DNA of 64,000 nucleotides from Sphingobacterium corticibacterium (GCF_004208525.1 NZ_SGIT01000001.1:1488001-1552000), one strand, 5' to 3'. Shown: positions 54,249 to 63,900, numbered from the stretch's first letter. Numbers and translations are program-made. The notes: generated by a model not told the origin, from the sequence alone.

Positions 54249-55073
54249 ATGATAGATACAACAAAGCAAGGCCCGATTGGTATATTTGATTCTGGCTACG
54301 GTGGATTAACCGTATTTCGTAAAATTAAGGACGCTTTGCCATTATACGATTACATTTACTTAGGAGATAATGCGCGTGTTCCTTACGGCACACGTCCATT
54401 TGAAGAAGTTTATGATTTTACAAAAGCTTGCGTATTTAAACTATTTGAGTTAGGTTGTAATCTTGTCATTTTAGCTTGCAACACAGCTTCCGCAAAAGCA
54501 CTGCGAACTATTCAACAGCACGATCTCCCACCGGGAAAGAAAGTATTGGGGGTCATTCGTCCAACTACGGAATCCATACATCAATACACCAAAACGAATG
54601 AAGTCGGTGTGCTTGCCACACAGGGCACGGTATTATCGGAGTCCTATAAAATAGAAATCACAAAATTCCATCCAGAAATAAAAGTATATCAACACGCTTG
54701 CCCCTTATGGGTACCACTTGTTGAAAAAAATGAAATAAGCGGTGAAACAGCCAGTAAAATTGTCCAAAGGGATATAGCGCAGTTACTTGGACAAAGCCCG
54801 CAGATCGACACACTTATTCTTGCCTGCACACATTACCCCTTATTATTACCGCTTATATGTCAGCACACACCATCTGATATACAAATCTTGCCGCAAGGCC
54901 GGTTGATTGCCCATAGTTTGGATGATTATTTTAACCGACACCCCGAAGTGGAAGAAGCATGTTCAAAAAACAATCGTATGTGTTTTTTTACAACGGATAA
55001 TCCCCTCGACTTTGAAGAGAAAGCAGCGATATTTTTTGGGGAAAAAGTACACGCACAATACATTTCCGTATAG
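54249..55073 (+). CDS. murI: Glutamate racemase
   Basis: 274 residues. It makes D-glutamate for peptidoglycan. The two catalytic cysteines are C77 (LACNTASAKAL) and C193 (LACTHYPLL), on opposite sides of the substrate. N-terminal IGIFDSGYGGLTVF and YLGDNARVPYG are characteristic. Convergent with sufE, with a 14-base gap. Confidence 0.97.
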   Translation: MIDTTKQGPIGIFDSGYGGLTVFRKIKDALPLYDYIYLGDNARVPYGTRPFEEVYDFTKACVFKLFELGCNLVILACNTASAKALRTIQQHDLPPGKKVLGVIRPTTESIHQYTKTNEVGVLATQGTVLSESYKIEITKFHPEIKVYQHACPLWVPLVEKNEISGETASKIVQRDIAQLLGQSPQIDTLILACTHYPLLLPLICQHTPSDIQILPQGRLIAHSLDDYFNRHPEVEEACSKNNRMCFFTTDNPLDFEEKAAIFFGEKVHAQYISV

Positions 55074-55087
55074 ATACAGAAAGTATC

Positions 55088-55507
55088 TTAATCTCTCATT
55101 TGCAACGCCACGGCGTACAATTTCATTTGCTTTACCATAGACAACAAACCGTTCGCACGTGTAGGAGAAAGATGTTCTTTCAAGCCGATCTCATCAATGA
55201 AATAAAGGTCTGCCTGTGCAATCTCCTGTGGGGTATGTCCGGAAAGTACCTTTACCATTAAACTTACCAAACCTTTCGTAATAATGGCATCACTATCCGC
55301 GGTAAAATATACCTTCCCGTCTCGCAATTCCGGATATAGCCATACTTTTGATTGACATCCTTTAATAATATAATCGTCTTTTTTATATTCTTCTTTAATC
55401 AATGGAACTTCTTTTCCCAATTGGATGATGTATTCATATTTTTCCATCCAGTCTTGATAAAAAGAAAAATCCTCAATGAGTTCGTCTTGTATTTCGTTTA
55501 TCGTCAT
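55088..55507 (-). CDS. sufE: Sulfur acceptor SufE
   Basis: 139 residues. It takes the persulfide sulfur from SufS on Cys51 (IIKGCQSKVW) and passes it to the SufBCD scaffold. The LSGHTPQEI and LSPTRANGL blocks are typical. Located 4 bases after sufS, so translationally linked; SufBCD is not in the window. Confidence 0.95.
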   Translation of the reverse strand: MTINEIQDELIEDFSFYQDWMEKYEYIIQLGKEVPLIKEEYKKDDYIIKGCQSKVWLYPELRDGKVYFTADSDAIITKGLVSLMVKVLSGHTPQEIAQADLYFIDEIGLKEHLSPTRANGLLSMVKQMKLYAVALQMRD

Positions 55508-55511
55508 TTTT

Positions 55512-56735
55512 TTATACTAACATTCTCAACGCTCGTTGCAAACCTTCTATTAAGATATCCACCTCTTCTTTCGTATTGTACATCGCCAATGACACCCGCA
55601 CGGTACCCGGTATATCAAAAGCATTCATGACCGGCTGCGCACAGTGATGCCCCGTTCGTACAGCCACACCCAATTTATCTAGTATCACACCAATATCATA
55701 AGGATGCACACCATCCACAACAAAAGAAATAACAGAAGATTTATGTGCTGCTGTGCCGATAAAGCGGATTCCGTCGATTTCCGACAAACGCGATGTTGCG
55801 TAAGCCAACAGTTCTTCTTCATAATCTTTGATCACATCTAAGCCGATACTTTCGATGTAATCTATAGCATCCCCCAGACAAATCCCTGCCTCGATATTAG
55901 GTGTCCCTGCCTCAAACTTAAAAGGCAACTCATTATAGGTGGTTTTTTCAAAAGTAACGTCCTTAATCATATCGCCGCCGCCTTGATAAGGAGGCATTTT
56001 ATTCAACAGCTCCTCTTTCCCATACAATACGCCGACACCAGTCGGGCCATACATCTTGTGTCCCGAAAAAGCAAAGAAGTCCACACCCAGTGCCTCTACA
56101 TCGATGGCTACGTGCTGTATCGCTTGTGCACCGTCGACCAGTACGGGTACATCGTGCTCATGCGCAATATCAATCATCTCCTTTACAGGGTTCACGGTTC
56201 CCAATGCGTTGGACACATAGGTGAAAGAAACGAGTTTGGTCCGCTCCGAAAACAGCGATTTGTACGCTTCTATATCCAGCTCTCCACGATCATTCATCGG
56301 AATAACACGTAGCTTACACCCTTTTTCATCGCAAAGCATTTGCCAAGGCACAATATTCGAATGGTGCTCCATGGCGGAAATAATAATTTCATCTTCAGCA
56401 TTTATAAATGCGCGCCCGTAGCATGAAGCAACAATATTGATAGCCTCTGTCGTTCCTTTGGTAATAATGATTTCGTGTTCATGCTTCGCATGGATGAATG
56501 CCTGCACTTTACGACGTGTTACTTCGAAAGCGTCAGTGGAAATCTGACTTAAATAATGCACGCCACGATGCACATTACTATTCATATCAGCGTAATAACG
56601 TGTAATGGCGTCAATAACCTGCTTCGGTTTTTGTGTCGTGGCACCGTTATCAAAATAAACCAATGGTCTGCCATTCACTTCTCTACCTAAAATCGGAAAA
56701 TCTGCCCGTATCTGCTCTATATCAAAAGTTCTCAA
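55512..56735 (-). CDS. sufS: Cysteine desulfurase SufS (class II)
   Basis: 407 residues. PLP enzyme mobilising cysteine sulfur for SUF Fe-S assembly. PLP lysine in FSGHKMYGPTGVG (~225-237) and active-site cysteine in RTGHHCAQPVM (~360-370); the short loop marks the class II SufS type. YFDNGATTQKP opens the protein. It complements the class I desulfurase at 14065, so the cell has at least two sulfur sources. Confidence 0.96.
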   Translation of the reverse strand: MRTFDIEQIRADFPILGREVNGRPLVYFDNGATTQKPKQVIDAITRYYADMNSNVHRGVHYLSQISTDAFEVTRRKVQAFIHAKHEHEIIITKGTTEAINIVASCYGRAFINAEDEIIISAMEHHSNIVPWQMLCDEKGCKLRVIPMNDRGELDIEAYKSLFSERTKLVSFTYVSNALGTVNPVKEMIDIAHEHDVPVLVDGAQAIQHVAIDVEALGVDFFAFSGHKMYGPTGVGVLYGKEELLNKMPPYQGGGDMIKDVTFEKTTYNELPFKFEAGTPNIEAGICLGDAIDYIESIGLDVIKDYEEELLAYATSRLSEIDGIRFIGTAAHKSSVISFVVDGVHPYDIGVILDKLGVAVRTGHHCAQPVMNAFDIPGTVRVSLAMYNTKEEVDILIEGLQRALRMLV

Positions 56736-56825
56736 TGTCTATACTCCTTAAATATCCTACAAAGTTAGTATATTAAGTACGAAAACACGTCAACGGGATG
56801 TATTCTTTTTTTGTGCTCAATTACA

Positions 56826-56833
56826 TATCTTTG
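56826..56833 (+). promoter_or_regulatory. Desaturase -7 element, near-leaderless
   Basis: TATCTTTG matches TAnnTTTG exactly and ends 8 bases before the ATG at 56842. Confidence 0.5.
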
Positions 56834-56841
56834 TACAAGCT

Positions 56842-57837
56842 ATGCAAGAATTACCATTAAATATACCTGAGGGCTCGAGAAAAGAGGTTATGGCATATTT
56901 AGAGCCGTTCATGTTAAATGAAATGAGCGAGTATCTAAAGCCGGTAGAGGAAATGTGGCAACCAGCTGATTTCTTACCGGATGCTTCGCGCGATACTTTT
57001 TTCGAAGAAGTGCGGGATCTGCAGGAAAGTGCGAAAGAACTTCCATATGATTTAGTTGCTGTGCTTATCGGTGATACCATTACCGAAGAGGCCCTTCCCA
57101 CCTATGAGTCTTGGTTGACTATGGTCGAGGACGTCGAGAAAAATGAACAAGGCGGATGGATGAAATGGGTAAGAGCATGGACTGCCGAAGAAAATCGTCA
57201 TGGCGATTTACTGAACAAATATCTGTACCTATCGGGCCGCATCGATATGCGGCAATTTGAAATATCAACCCAATATTTAATACAAGATGGATTTGACATC
57301 GGCACAGGTGCTGATCCCTACCGCAATTTTATCTATACCTCATTTCAAGAGTTAGCGACTAACGTGTCGCACCGTCGGGTAGCGGGCATTTCCAAAAAAT
57401 CAGGGGATAAACTACTGGCAAAAATGTGTGGCGTCATCGCTGCTGATGAAGCACGGCATGCCAAAGCTTATATGTCGTTTATAACCCACGCCATGAAGGT
57501 AGATCCCAGTGAGGTCATGATCGCTTTCGAGGACATGATGCGTAAAAAGATCGTTATGCCGGCCCATTTTATGCGGGAAGCCGGCGAACCCCAAGGCGAA
57601 GCATTTGCACATTTCTCCGATGCAGCACAACGTATTGAAGTATACACGGCCTTAGACTATATCGATATTCTTCGGGAACTTAACGGCGAATGGGCTATCG
57701 ACAAAGTGACGGACTTGAACGAAAAAGGGGAAAAAGCACGAGACTATCTGATGAAATTGCCCGATCGTTTGACAAGGTTAGCAGAAAGGACAAAAATTCC
57801 CGAGATGCAATATAAATTTAAATGGATCCATGGATAA
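56842..57837 (+). CDS. Acyl-ACP desaturase (stearoyl-ACP 9-desaturase family)
   Basis: 331 residues. Soluble di-iron desaturase that introduces a cis double bond into acyl-ACP, needing O2 and two electrons from ferredoxin. The di-iron carboxylate motifs EENRHG (~116-121) and DEARHA (~204-209) are both intact. PLNIPEGSRKEVMAYLEPF is the usual start. The genes for a MarR regulator, a ferredoxin reductase and a [2Fe-2S] ferredoxin follow after a terminator and could supply the electrons. Confidence 0.93.
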   Translation: MQELPLNIPEGSRKEVMAYLEPFMLNEMSEYLKPVEEMWQPADFLPDASRDTFFEEVRDLQESAKELPYDLVAVLIGDTITEEALPTYESWLTMVEDVEKNEQGGWMKWVRAWTAEENRHGDLLNKYLYLSGRIDMRQFEISTQYLIQDGFDIGTGADPYRNFIYTSFQELATNVSHRRVAGISKKSGDKLLAKMCGVIAADEARHAKAYMSFITHAMKVDPSEVMIAFEDMMRKKIVMPAHFMREAGEPQGEAFAHFSDAAQRIEVYTALDYIDILRELNGEWAIDKVTDLNEKGEKARDYLMKLPDRLTRLAERTKIPEMQYKFKWIHG

Positions 57838-57843
57838 TATCAG

Positions 57844-57875
57844 AAAAGGCTTAGACAAAATCTAAGCCTTTTTTT
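57844..57875 (+). terminator. Desaturase terminator
   Basis: Perfect 12-bp stem AAAAGGCTTAGA / TCTAAGCCTTTT with a 5-nt loop, then T3. Confidence 0.92.
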
Positions 57876-58008
57876 GTAAAATATTAATCTTTTCGTAAAT
57901 TTACTTGTCACACTAATAATTGTCATAAAATCTACATGAATGACCATACAAAAAAGAAACATCAATCATTCATGCAAGCTTCATTGCTATAAAAAACAGA
58001 CTATTTGA

Positions 58009-58443
58009 ATGAAAAAAGAACAATATACCCAGTATTCTTTCTTGTTGGATCGAACCGCCAGACGGGTAAAACAATATGCACAAACCTCCTTTTCAGAAAA
58101 AGCTTTCGATATTACCATCGATCAATGGTCTATCTTGAAAGTCTTATATAATGAAGACCCCATGACGCACAAGGAATTGGCGGAAAAAACAGGAAAAGAT
58201 CAACCTACTTTAACCCGCATCGTTGATATTATCATAAAAAAAGAATTAGTGGAACGTGTAAACCACCCACAGGATAGGCGATGTCTGCTTATACAGCTTA
58301 CCGCTAAAGGCAAAAATAAAGTAAAAGAACTTTCTCCCGAGATAGCCCAGATTCGTATGAAAGCTTGGGAAAATCTTTCCGAGGAGGACTTCAAAAATTT
58401 CACCAGAATACTAGATACGATATATAATAATTTGAATATATAA
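58009..58443 (+). CDS. MarR family transcriptional regulator
   Basis: 144 residues. Winged helix with MTHKELAEKTGKDQPTLTRIV (~47-67) and the wing VNHPQDRRCLLIQLT (~83-97), typical of MarR. Ligand unknown. It lies 45 bases before the ferredoxin reductase gene on the same strand and could control both that pair and the desaturase. Confidence 0.9.
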   Translation: MKKEQYTQYSFLLDRTARRVKQYAQTSFSEKAFDITIDQWSILKVLYNEDPMTHKELAEKTGKDQPTLTRIVDIIIKKELVERVNHPQDRRCLLIQLTAKGKNKVKELSPEIAQIRMKAWENLSEEDFKNFTRILDTIYNNLNI

Positions 58444-58487
58444 ATGTAATCGGCAATCAATATCCCGATAATTAAATACAACACACC

Positions 58488-59492
58488 ATGATAAAAACAG
58501 ATATATGCATTATAGGAGCCGGCCCGGTTGGTTTATTCGCTGTATTCGAAGCTGGCTTATTAAAAATGAGATGTCATTTAATCGATGTATTACCTCAAGT
58601 TGGCGGACAGCTTTCGGAAATATATCCACATAAGCCGATCTATGATATTCCGGGCTACCCTAGTATCAAAGCGCAGGAGCTTATCGACCAACAAATGGAA
58701 CAAATTGCCCCCTTCCAACCCACATTCACACTAGGGGAACGCGTAGAAAGTTTGCAAAAGCAAGACGACGGCTCTTATCATGTCATCAGTTCTGATGGTA
58801 CGGTCATTCATTGCCAGGTGGTCGTCATTGCGGGCGGACTGGGTTGCTTTGAACCGCGCAAGCCCGACCTGGTCAATCTAGCACTTTATGAAAAATCACA
58901 TGTTCACTATATGGTCAAAGATCCGGAACGTTTCCGTGACAAGCGTATCGTGATCGCTGGCGGCGGAGATTCCGCACTCGACTGGACCGTCTTTTTGGCA
59001 AATGTGGCAAAAGAAGTCACGCTGGTGCATCGCAACGATTCTTTCCGGGGTGCTCCCGATTCTGCCGATAAAGTTTATCGACTTGCACAGGAGGGAAAAA
59101 TAAATCTGTTGTTATCACATAATCTAGTTTCTCTTGGTGGAAATGGTCATTTGGAACACATTCATCTGACCAATAAACAGAAAGAAAATGTTATCGTACC
59201 CACCGAAGACTTTATTCCGTTATACGGGTTAAGCCCAAAACTGGGTCCGATTGCAGAATGGGGATTAAATATTGATAAGAATGCGATCGAAGTCGACACA
59301 TTTGACTATGCGACCAATATAGAGCGCATTTATGCCATCGGCGATATCAACACCTACCCGGGAAAACTTAAATTAATTTTATGTGGATACCACGAAGCTG
59401 CTTTGATGTGCCAAAGTGCTTTCAAATATGTTTATCCGGATCAAAAGTTAAGTTTCAAATACACCACCGTAAACGGTGTTAATGCATTTTAA
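58488..59492 (+). CDS. Ferredoxin--NADP reductase, type 2 (thioredoxin-reductase-like)
   Basis: 334 residues. FAD and NADP motifs: CIIGAGPVGLFAVFEAG (~6-22) and IVIAGGGDSALDW (~152-164). The GGQLSEIYPHKPIYDIPGYP region (~40-59) is conserved in this family. It lacks the CxxC redox pair of thioredoxin reductase at the NADP domain, which identifies it as the type 2 ferredoxin reductase (YumC-like). It is followed 2 bases later by a ferredoxin gene, its probable partner. Confidence 0.9.
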   Translation: MIKTDICIIGAGPVGLFAVFEAGLLKMRCHLIDVLPQVGGQLSEIYPHKPIYDIPGYPSIKAQELIDQQMEQIAPFQPTFTLGERVESLQKQDDGSYHVISSDGTVIHCQVVVIAGGLGCFEPRKPDLVNLALYEKSHVHYMVKDPERFRDKRIVIAGGGDSALDWTVFLANVAKEVTLVHRNDSFRGAPDSADKVYRLAQEGKINLLLSHNLVSLGGNGHLEHIHLTNKQKENVIVPTEDFIPLYGLSPKLGPIAEWGLNIDKNAIEVDTFDYATNIERIYAIGDINTYPGKLKLILCGYHEAALMCQSAFKYVYPDQKLSFKYTTVNGVNAF

Positions 59493-59494
59493 AA

Positions 59495-59824
59495 ATGGAA
59501 AACATCATTCATATTACCGTCGAAGACCGGGATGGAAAAACGCAGAACATCGAAGTTCCTACAGACATCAATTTAAGTGTGATGGAAATATTGAAGGCTT
59601 CCGCATATGACATTCTTGCGACCTGTGGTGGCATGGCCTTATGTGCAACCTGCCATGTACAGGTAGTAGAGGGCGGCGACGCATTGACGGAGGCTACCGA
59701 TCAGGAACTGGATATGCTAGATACCTTACCGGATGCCGATATGGAAAGCAGGCTAGCCTGTCAGTTACATCTTACAAATAACAACGATGGATTGAGATTA
59801 AAAATCAAAGGTGCATTACAATAA
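59495..59824 (+). CDS. [2Fe-2S] ferredoxin, adrenodoxin/ISC type
   Basis: 109 residues. Cluster ligands are in the C-x5-C-x2-C pattern (TCGGMALCATCHV, ~48-60) with a fourth Cys near the end (RLACQLHL). It carries single electrons. Placed 2 bases after the reductase that should reduce it, and in the same neighbourhood as an acyl-ACP desaturase that needs such a donor. An Fe-S assembly role is the alternative for this ferredoxin type. Confidence 0.92.
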   Translation: MENIIHITVEDRDGKTQNIEVPTDINLSVMEILKASAYDILATCGGMALCATCHVQVVEGGDALTEATDQELDMLDTLPDADMESRLACQLHLTNNNDGLRLKIKGALQ

Positions 59825-59855
59825 CAAAAGCACGTTTTTTTACGCTATGTTTTCG

Positions 59856-59863
59856 TACTTTTG
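59856..59863 (+). promoter_or_regulatory. ndh -7 element
   Basis: TACTTTTG matches TAnnTTTG exactly, 25 bases before the ndh ATG. Confidence 0.5.
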
Positions 59864-59888
59864 CCCCAAAATAGAACAAAATTAGTTT

Positions 59889-61208
59889 ATGATGTTATTA
59901 AATCGTTCTGAAAGAAGCTTTCCGAGAGTCATCATCATCGGAGGTGGTTTTGGTGGCGTAGAAGCTGCCCGGCGTTTAAAAGATAAAGAAGTAGAAGTGC
60001 TGTTAATTGACCGGAATAACTTTCATACTTTTCAGCCATTAATGTATCAGGTGGCTACCGGAACATTAGCGGCAGATGCTATTTCTTTTCCTATCCGTAA
60101 AATGTTCAAATCACAACAGAACTTTCGGTTTAGAATGGCGGATGTCACGGAGATAGACCATGTGCAGAAGATTGTTAAAACATCGGTAGGCGACTATGAT
60201 TACGATTATCTAGTTATTGCGACAGGTGCTACCTCCAATTTCTTTGGCAATAAGCAAGTAGAAAAATATGCTTTGCCGATGAAAAGTATTCATGAAGCTT
60301 TAAATATCCGCAGCTACGTTTTGCAAAACCTGGAAGAGGCCGTGCTTCGCAAGAACTACCATGATCGGGAACGCTTCCTTAATTTTGTGGTGGTCGGTGG
60401 TGGCCCTACAGGCGTAGAGCTTTCCGGCGCAATAGCCGAAATCCAGCTGCACATGCTTAAAAAAGATTATCCGGAGCTATCGAAAAATGAAATGAAAGTA
60501 TACCTCGTAGAAGGTACCGGAAAAATATTAGCGGCGCTATCCGAAAAATCTTCGCAAGATGCGGAACGCTACCTACAGGATCTTGGCGTAAATATATTAC
60601 TCAACACACAGGTAACCGGCTATGATGGTGACACGATTACGTTTTCCAACGGAGAAAGTATCCCAACGAAGACGGTAATATGGGGTGCCGGTGTGATGGG
60701 GCAATTCCCAGCAGGTATACATCCGGAAATTATTCAGCGCGGTAACCGTATACAAACAGATGGCCAATGCCGCGTGGGTGGAATGGAAAATGTCTATGCT
60801 ATCGGCGATGTGGCCGCAATGATTACGGAAGATACCCCTAGAGGGCTTCCGGGCGTGGCTCCTGCGGCGCAACAACAGGGTGCGTATGTAGCAAAACATA
60901 TCCTCCAAAACATGAACAATCAGCAGACGACAGCTGATTTTAAATATTTTGACAAAGGCTCCATGGCCACCATCGGACGAAACAAAGCAGTCGTTGATAT
61001 GGGAAGTTTCCACATGAAAGGATTTCTCGCTTGGTTGACCTGGATGTTTGTCCACTTGGTTTCTATTTTTGGATTTAGAAATAAACTAGTAACCTTTGTA
61101 AACTGGACAATCAAATTTTTCACTAAAAACAGCGGTATTCGTCTCATTATCCATAAATATAAGCGGCCCGATGTAGAAAAGGAAACGGAAATCGAATATC
61201 ATTCTTAA
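59889..61208 (+). CDS. ndh: Type II NADH:quinone oxidoreductase
   Basis: 439 residues. It feeds electrons from NADH to menaquinone without pumping protons. Two Rossmann motifs: VIIIGGGFGGVEAARRL (~16-32) for FAD and FVVVGGGPTGVELSGAIAEI (~166-185) for NADH. The quinone-site AAQQQGAYVAKHI region is conserved. The C-terminal ~90 residues contain hydrophobic helices (FLAWLTWMFVHLVSIFGF) that would bind the membrane. polX follows after 5 bases, probably cotranscribed. Confidence 0.94.
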   Translation: MMLLNRSERSFPRVIIIGGGFGGVEAARRLKDKEVEVLLIDRNNFHTFQPLMYQVATGTLAADAISFPIRKMFKSQQNFRFRMADVTEIDHVQKIVKTSVGDYDYDYLVIATGATSNFFGNKQVEKYALPMKSIHEALNIRSYVLQNLEEAVLRKNYHDRERFLNFVVVGGGPTGVELSGAIAEIQLHMLKKDYPELSKNEMKVYLVEGTGKILAALSEKSSQDAERYLQDLGVNILLNTQVTGYDGDTITFSNGESIPTKTVIWGAGVMGQFPAGIHPEIIQRGNRIQTDGQCRVGGMENVYAIGDVAAMITEDTPRGLPGVAPAAQQQGAYVAKHILQNMNNQQTTADFKYFDKGSMATIGRNKAVVDMGSFHMKGFLAWLTWMFVHLVSIFGFRNKLVTFVNWTIKFFTKNSGIRLIIHKYKRPDVEKETEIEYHS

Positions 61209-61213
61209 TCATC

Positions 61214-62893
61214 ATGGAAAACAAAGCCATAGCCAAAACTTTTAAGTTATACAGTCAACTCATGGAGTTGTTTAACGAAAATCCATTTCGAACAAAAGCG
61301 ATGGCTTCTGCTTCCTTTAAGATTGATAAATTACCCTTTCCGGCAGCAAGCGCTACCATCGATCAGCTCAGTACACAACCGGGCATTGGTAAAAGTACAG
61401 CCGAAAGGATTATGTTGATTCTGGAGACCGGTTCATTTCCCGAATTGGACAACCTTATTGCCCAAACTCCGGAAGGTGTCTTGGCTATGCTTACGATAAA
61501 GGGTCTGGGTCCCAAAAAGATTCGATCCATCTGGAAAGATCTGGAGATTGAATCTATTGGCGAACTCCTCTATGCCTGCAATGAAAACCGGCTAATGGAA
61601 GCAAAGGGTTTCGGTTTGAAAACACAAGAAGAAATTCGTAAATCTATTGAGTTTTCCAATGCCAACCAAGGTCTGTTCCTGTATGCAAAAATCGAAAAAA
61701 TTGCAGCAACCTTTTTGGGCAGCTTGGTTTCTCGTTTTCCGGATCAACAACATGCTTTCACAGGAGATTTTCGACGTAAATGCGAAATCATTGCTTCCAT
61801 TGATATATTAACGACCACGCCTATCCAAGAGGTGGTGACCTTTATAAAAGACACACCCGCCTACGCGATCGAAGAACAACTAGAGGCGACAGTTCATGTA
61901 AGCGACGAGCTGGGTGTTCGTTATCATATCCAATCGACAACTAAAGTGTGTTTTGCGCTCGACCTCCTACGCACAACGGGCAACGATACACATATAAAAG
62001 AACTGCAAACCATACAAGCAAATTTACCTAATCTTGCATCCGAGGAGGCAATCTATGAAGCATTAGGATTATCGTATATCGAACCCGAATTAAGAGAAGG
62101 CGCGGGAGAAATCAATTGGGCGAAAAACGGACAATTGCCCGAGCTGATCACGTACGCCGACTTAAAAGGTACATTGCATAATCACTCGACGTATAGCGAT
62201 GGTGTGCATTCGTTAGAACAAATGGCCACATACTGTAAAGATGAACTGGGCTTAAGCTATTTCGGCATCTGTGACCATTCAAAGACGGCAGTCTATGCAA
62301 GTGGACTTAGTATAGAACGCGTAAAAGAGCAGTGGATGGACATCGAACAGTTAAACAATAAATTAGCTCCTTTTCGGATTTTCAGTGGAATAGAATCAGA
62401 TATCCTCTCTGACGGCAGTCTGGATTACCCCGACGATATCCTTGCAAAGTTTGATTTTGTTGTTGCTTCTATCCATAGCAATTTACGCATGGATGAAGAA
62501 AAAGCTACCCAACGGCTGATTACGGCTATCGAGAATCCATATACTACTATCCTTGGGCATCCGACAGGCCGCTTGCTACTCAGTAGACCGGGCTACCCTA
62601 TTGACTACAAGAAAGTAATAGATGCCTGTGCGGCAAATCAGGTGGTTATCGAGATTAATGCTAATCCATTGCGGCTCGACTTGGATTGGCGTTGGCAAAG
62701 ATATGCACTGGAAAAAGGTGTCTTGCTATCGATTAATCCCGATGCGCACCGCATGGAAGGCTTAACAGACATGCAATATGGTGTATACGTTGCACGAAAG
62801 GGCGGATTATCTCCCGAACGCTGTCTAAATGCTTTCTCACTCGCGCAAATAGAACAATATTTTGAACAGAAGAAACAAGAAAGGCCTGCATAA
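61214..62893 (+). CDS. polX: PolX-family protein: degenerate polymerase plus intact PHP nuclease
   Basis: 559 residues. Helix-hairpin-helix repeats (~50-140, TQPGIGKSTAERIM and IKGLGPKKIRSIW), a Pol-beta-like domain (~150-310), and a C-terminal PHP domain (~315-559). The polymerase site that should read G-D-x-D reads A-S-I-D (~194-197), so one of the two metal-binding Asp is missing. The PHP metal sites look complete: HNHSTYSDG (~328-336), CDHSK, GIESDIL, SIHSNL, GHPTGRLL, INPDAH. It probably acts as a 3'-5' exonuclease or AP-site nuclease in base-excision repair rather than as a polymerase. Confidence 0.9.
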   Translation: MENKAIAKTFKLYSQLMELFNENPFRTKAMASASFKIDKLPFPAASATIDQLSTQPGIGKSTAERIMLILETGSFPELDNLIAQTPEGVLAMLTIKGLGPKKIRSIWKDLEIESIGELLYACNENRLMEAKGFGLKTQEEIRKSIEFSNANQGLFLYAKIEKIAATFLGSLVSRFPDQQHAFTGDFRRKCEIIASIDILTTTPIQEVVTFIKDTPAYAIEEQLEATVHVSDELGVRYHIQSTTKVCFALDLLRTTGNDTHIKELQTIQANLPNLASEEAIYEALGLSYIEPELREGAGEINWAKNGQLPELITYADLKGTLHNHSTYSDGVHSLEQMATYCKDELGLSYFGICDHSKTAVYASGLSIERVKEQWMDIEQLNNKLAPFRIFSGIESDILSDGSLDYPDDILAKFDFVVASIHSNLRMDEEKATQRLITAIENPYTTILGHPTGRLLLSRPGYPIDYKKVIDACAANQVVIEINANPLRLDLDWRWQRYALEKGVLLSINPDAHRMEGLTDMQYGVYVARKGGLSPERCLNAFSLAQIEQYFEQKKQERPA

Positions 62894-62911
62894 CGCAAGC
62901 CTTTACTTTTT
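62881..62911. terminator. Terminator between polX and the M48 protease gene
   Basis: AAGGC+TGC pairs with GCA+GCCTT around a small bulge and is followed by TTTACTTTTTT on the plus strand. Confidence 0.6.
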
Positions 62912-62926
62912 TCACTAGATATTATT

Positions 62927-63733
62927 TTATCGCTTATAGTATTGCATCGCCTGAGGGATAAGTTTCTCAATATCGGCCACCCGCCTGGCATCACTCGGGT
63001 GGGTACTCAAAAATTCCGGTTGTGCATTAGCTTTTGATTTCGCCGCAGCCATACGTTCCCAAAAAGACACCGCATGCTGTGGGTTATACCCAGCCATCGC
63101 CATAAACATCAAACCGAGTTGATCCGCTTCCGATTCGTTGCTACGGGAAAACTTCAACGAAGCCAATTGACCTCCGATACCGTAAGCGTTGTTTACCAAA
63201 CCTTGTACAATGGAACTTTTACCTGAAGTGGCCACGCCCAGCACCTGCGCACCTACCTGCAACGCGTATTGGTTAGACATCTGCTCCATTGAGTGGCGTG
63301 CTATAGCATGTGCTATCTCATGTCCCATTACCGTAGCCAAACCATCTTCATTGGCTGTAAACGGCAAAATACCTGTATATACTGCCACTTTCCCGCCAGG
63401 CATACACCAAGCATTCACATCCCCACTTTGCACCAAATTAAATTCCCAATTGAAATTAAACTGGTCTGAAAGGCCTTCCGCCTTCAAATACTGATTTACG
63501 GCCGCAGCGATATTATTCCCCACTCTTTTCACTAATGTCGCATCCGATGTACCGGTAACTACTTTTGTATTGGGATCACCCAAAAATTCCTTATACGCTA
63601 CAGCCGCTTGCTGCTGTATCTGGTCATCACTTACCAATGCTAACTGTTTTCTACCAGAAAGTGGTACGGTAGAACACGCCGCCATAATTGCTATAAGAGC
63701 CGCTAGAGAAGTATATTTAAAAATCTTTTTCAT
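62927..63733 (-). CDS. M48 family metalloprotease, lipoprotein
   Basis: 268 residues from MKKIFKYTSL (complement 63731-63733); an ATG two codons earlier is also in frame. Lipobox IMAAC with acylated C20. The zinc motif H138-E-I-A-H142 (GHEIAHAIARHS) and the third ligand Glu in SNESEADQLG (~200-208) are present. It resembles the Oma1/BepA/LoiP branch that degrades or refolds misassembled outer-membrane proteins. Single gene. Confidence 0.92.
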   Translation of the reverse strand: MKKIFKYTSLAALIAIMAACSTVPLSGRKQLALVSDDQIQQQAAVAYKEFLGDPNTKVVTGTSDATLVKRVGNNIAAAVNQYLKAEGLSDQFNFNWEFNLVQSGDVNAWCMPGGKVAVYTGILPFTANEDGLATVMGHEIAHAIARHSMEQMSNQYALQVGAQVLGVATSGKSSIVQGLVNNAYGIGGQLASLKFSRSNESEADQLGLMFMAMAGYNPQHAVSFWERMAAAKSKANAQPEFLSTHPSDARRVADIEKLIPQAMQYYKR

Positions 63734-63739
63734 AATCAT

Positions 63740-63900
63740 TTAGTTTGTGTACAAACGTAACAGATAAAAACAATATAATACAAATCCTATGCCTAAAAGC
63801 TAAATATATGACATTTTTCAGCTACAAAATACGGACATCCTCCTTCACTTTCGCCAACCCTCCTTAACACTCCTCTTTCTAAAAAAAGGAAGATATAATC
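63740..63900. other. Spacer between the M48 protease and plsY
   Basis: No gene recognised; AT-rich with a probable M48 promoter on the minus strand but no clean -7 match. Confidence 0.4.
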
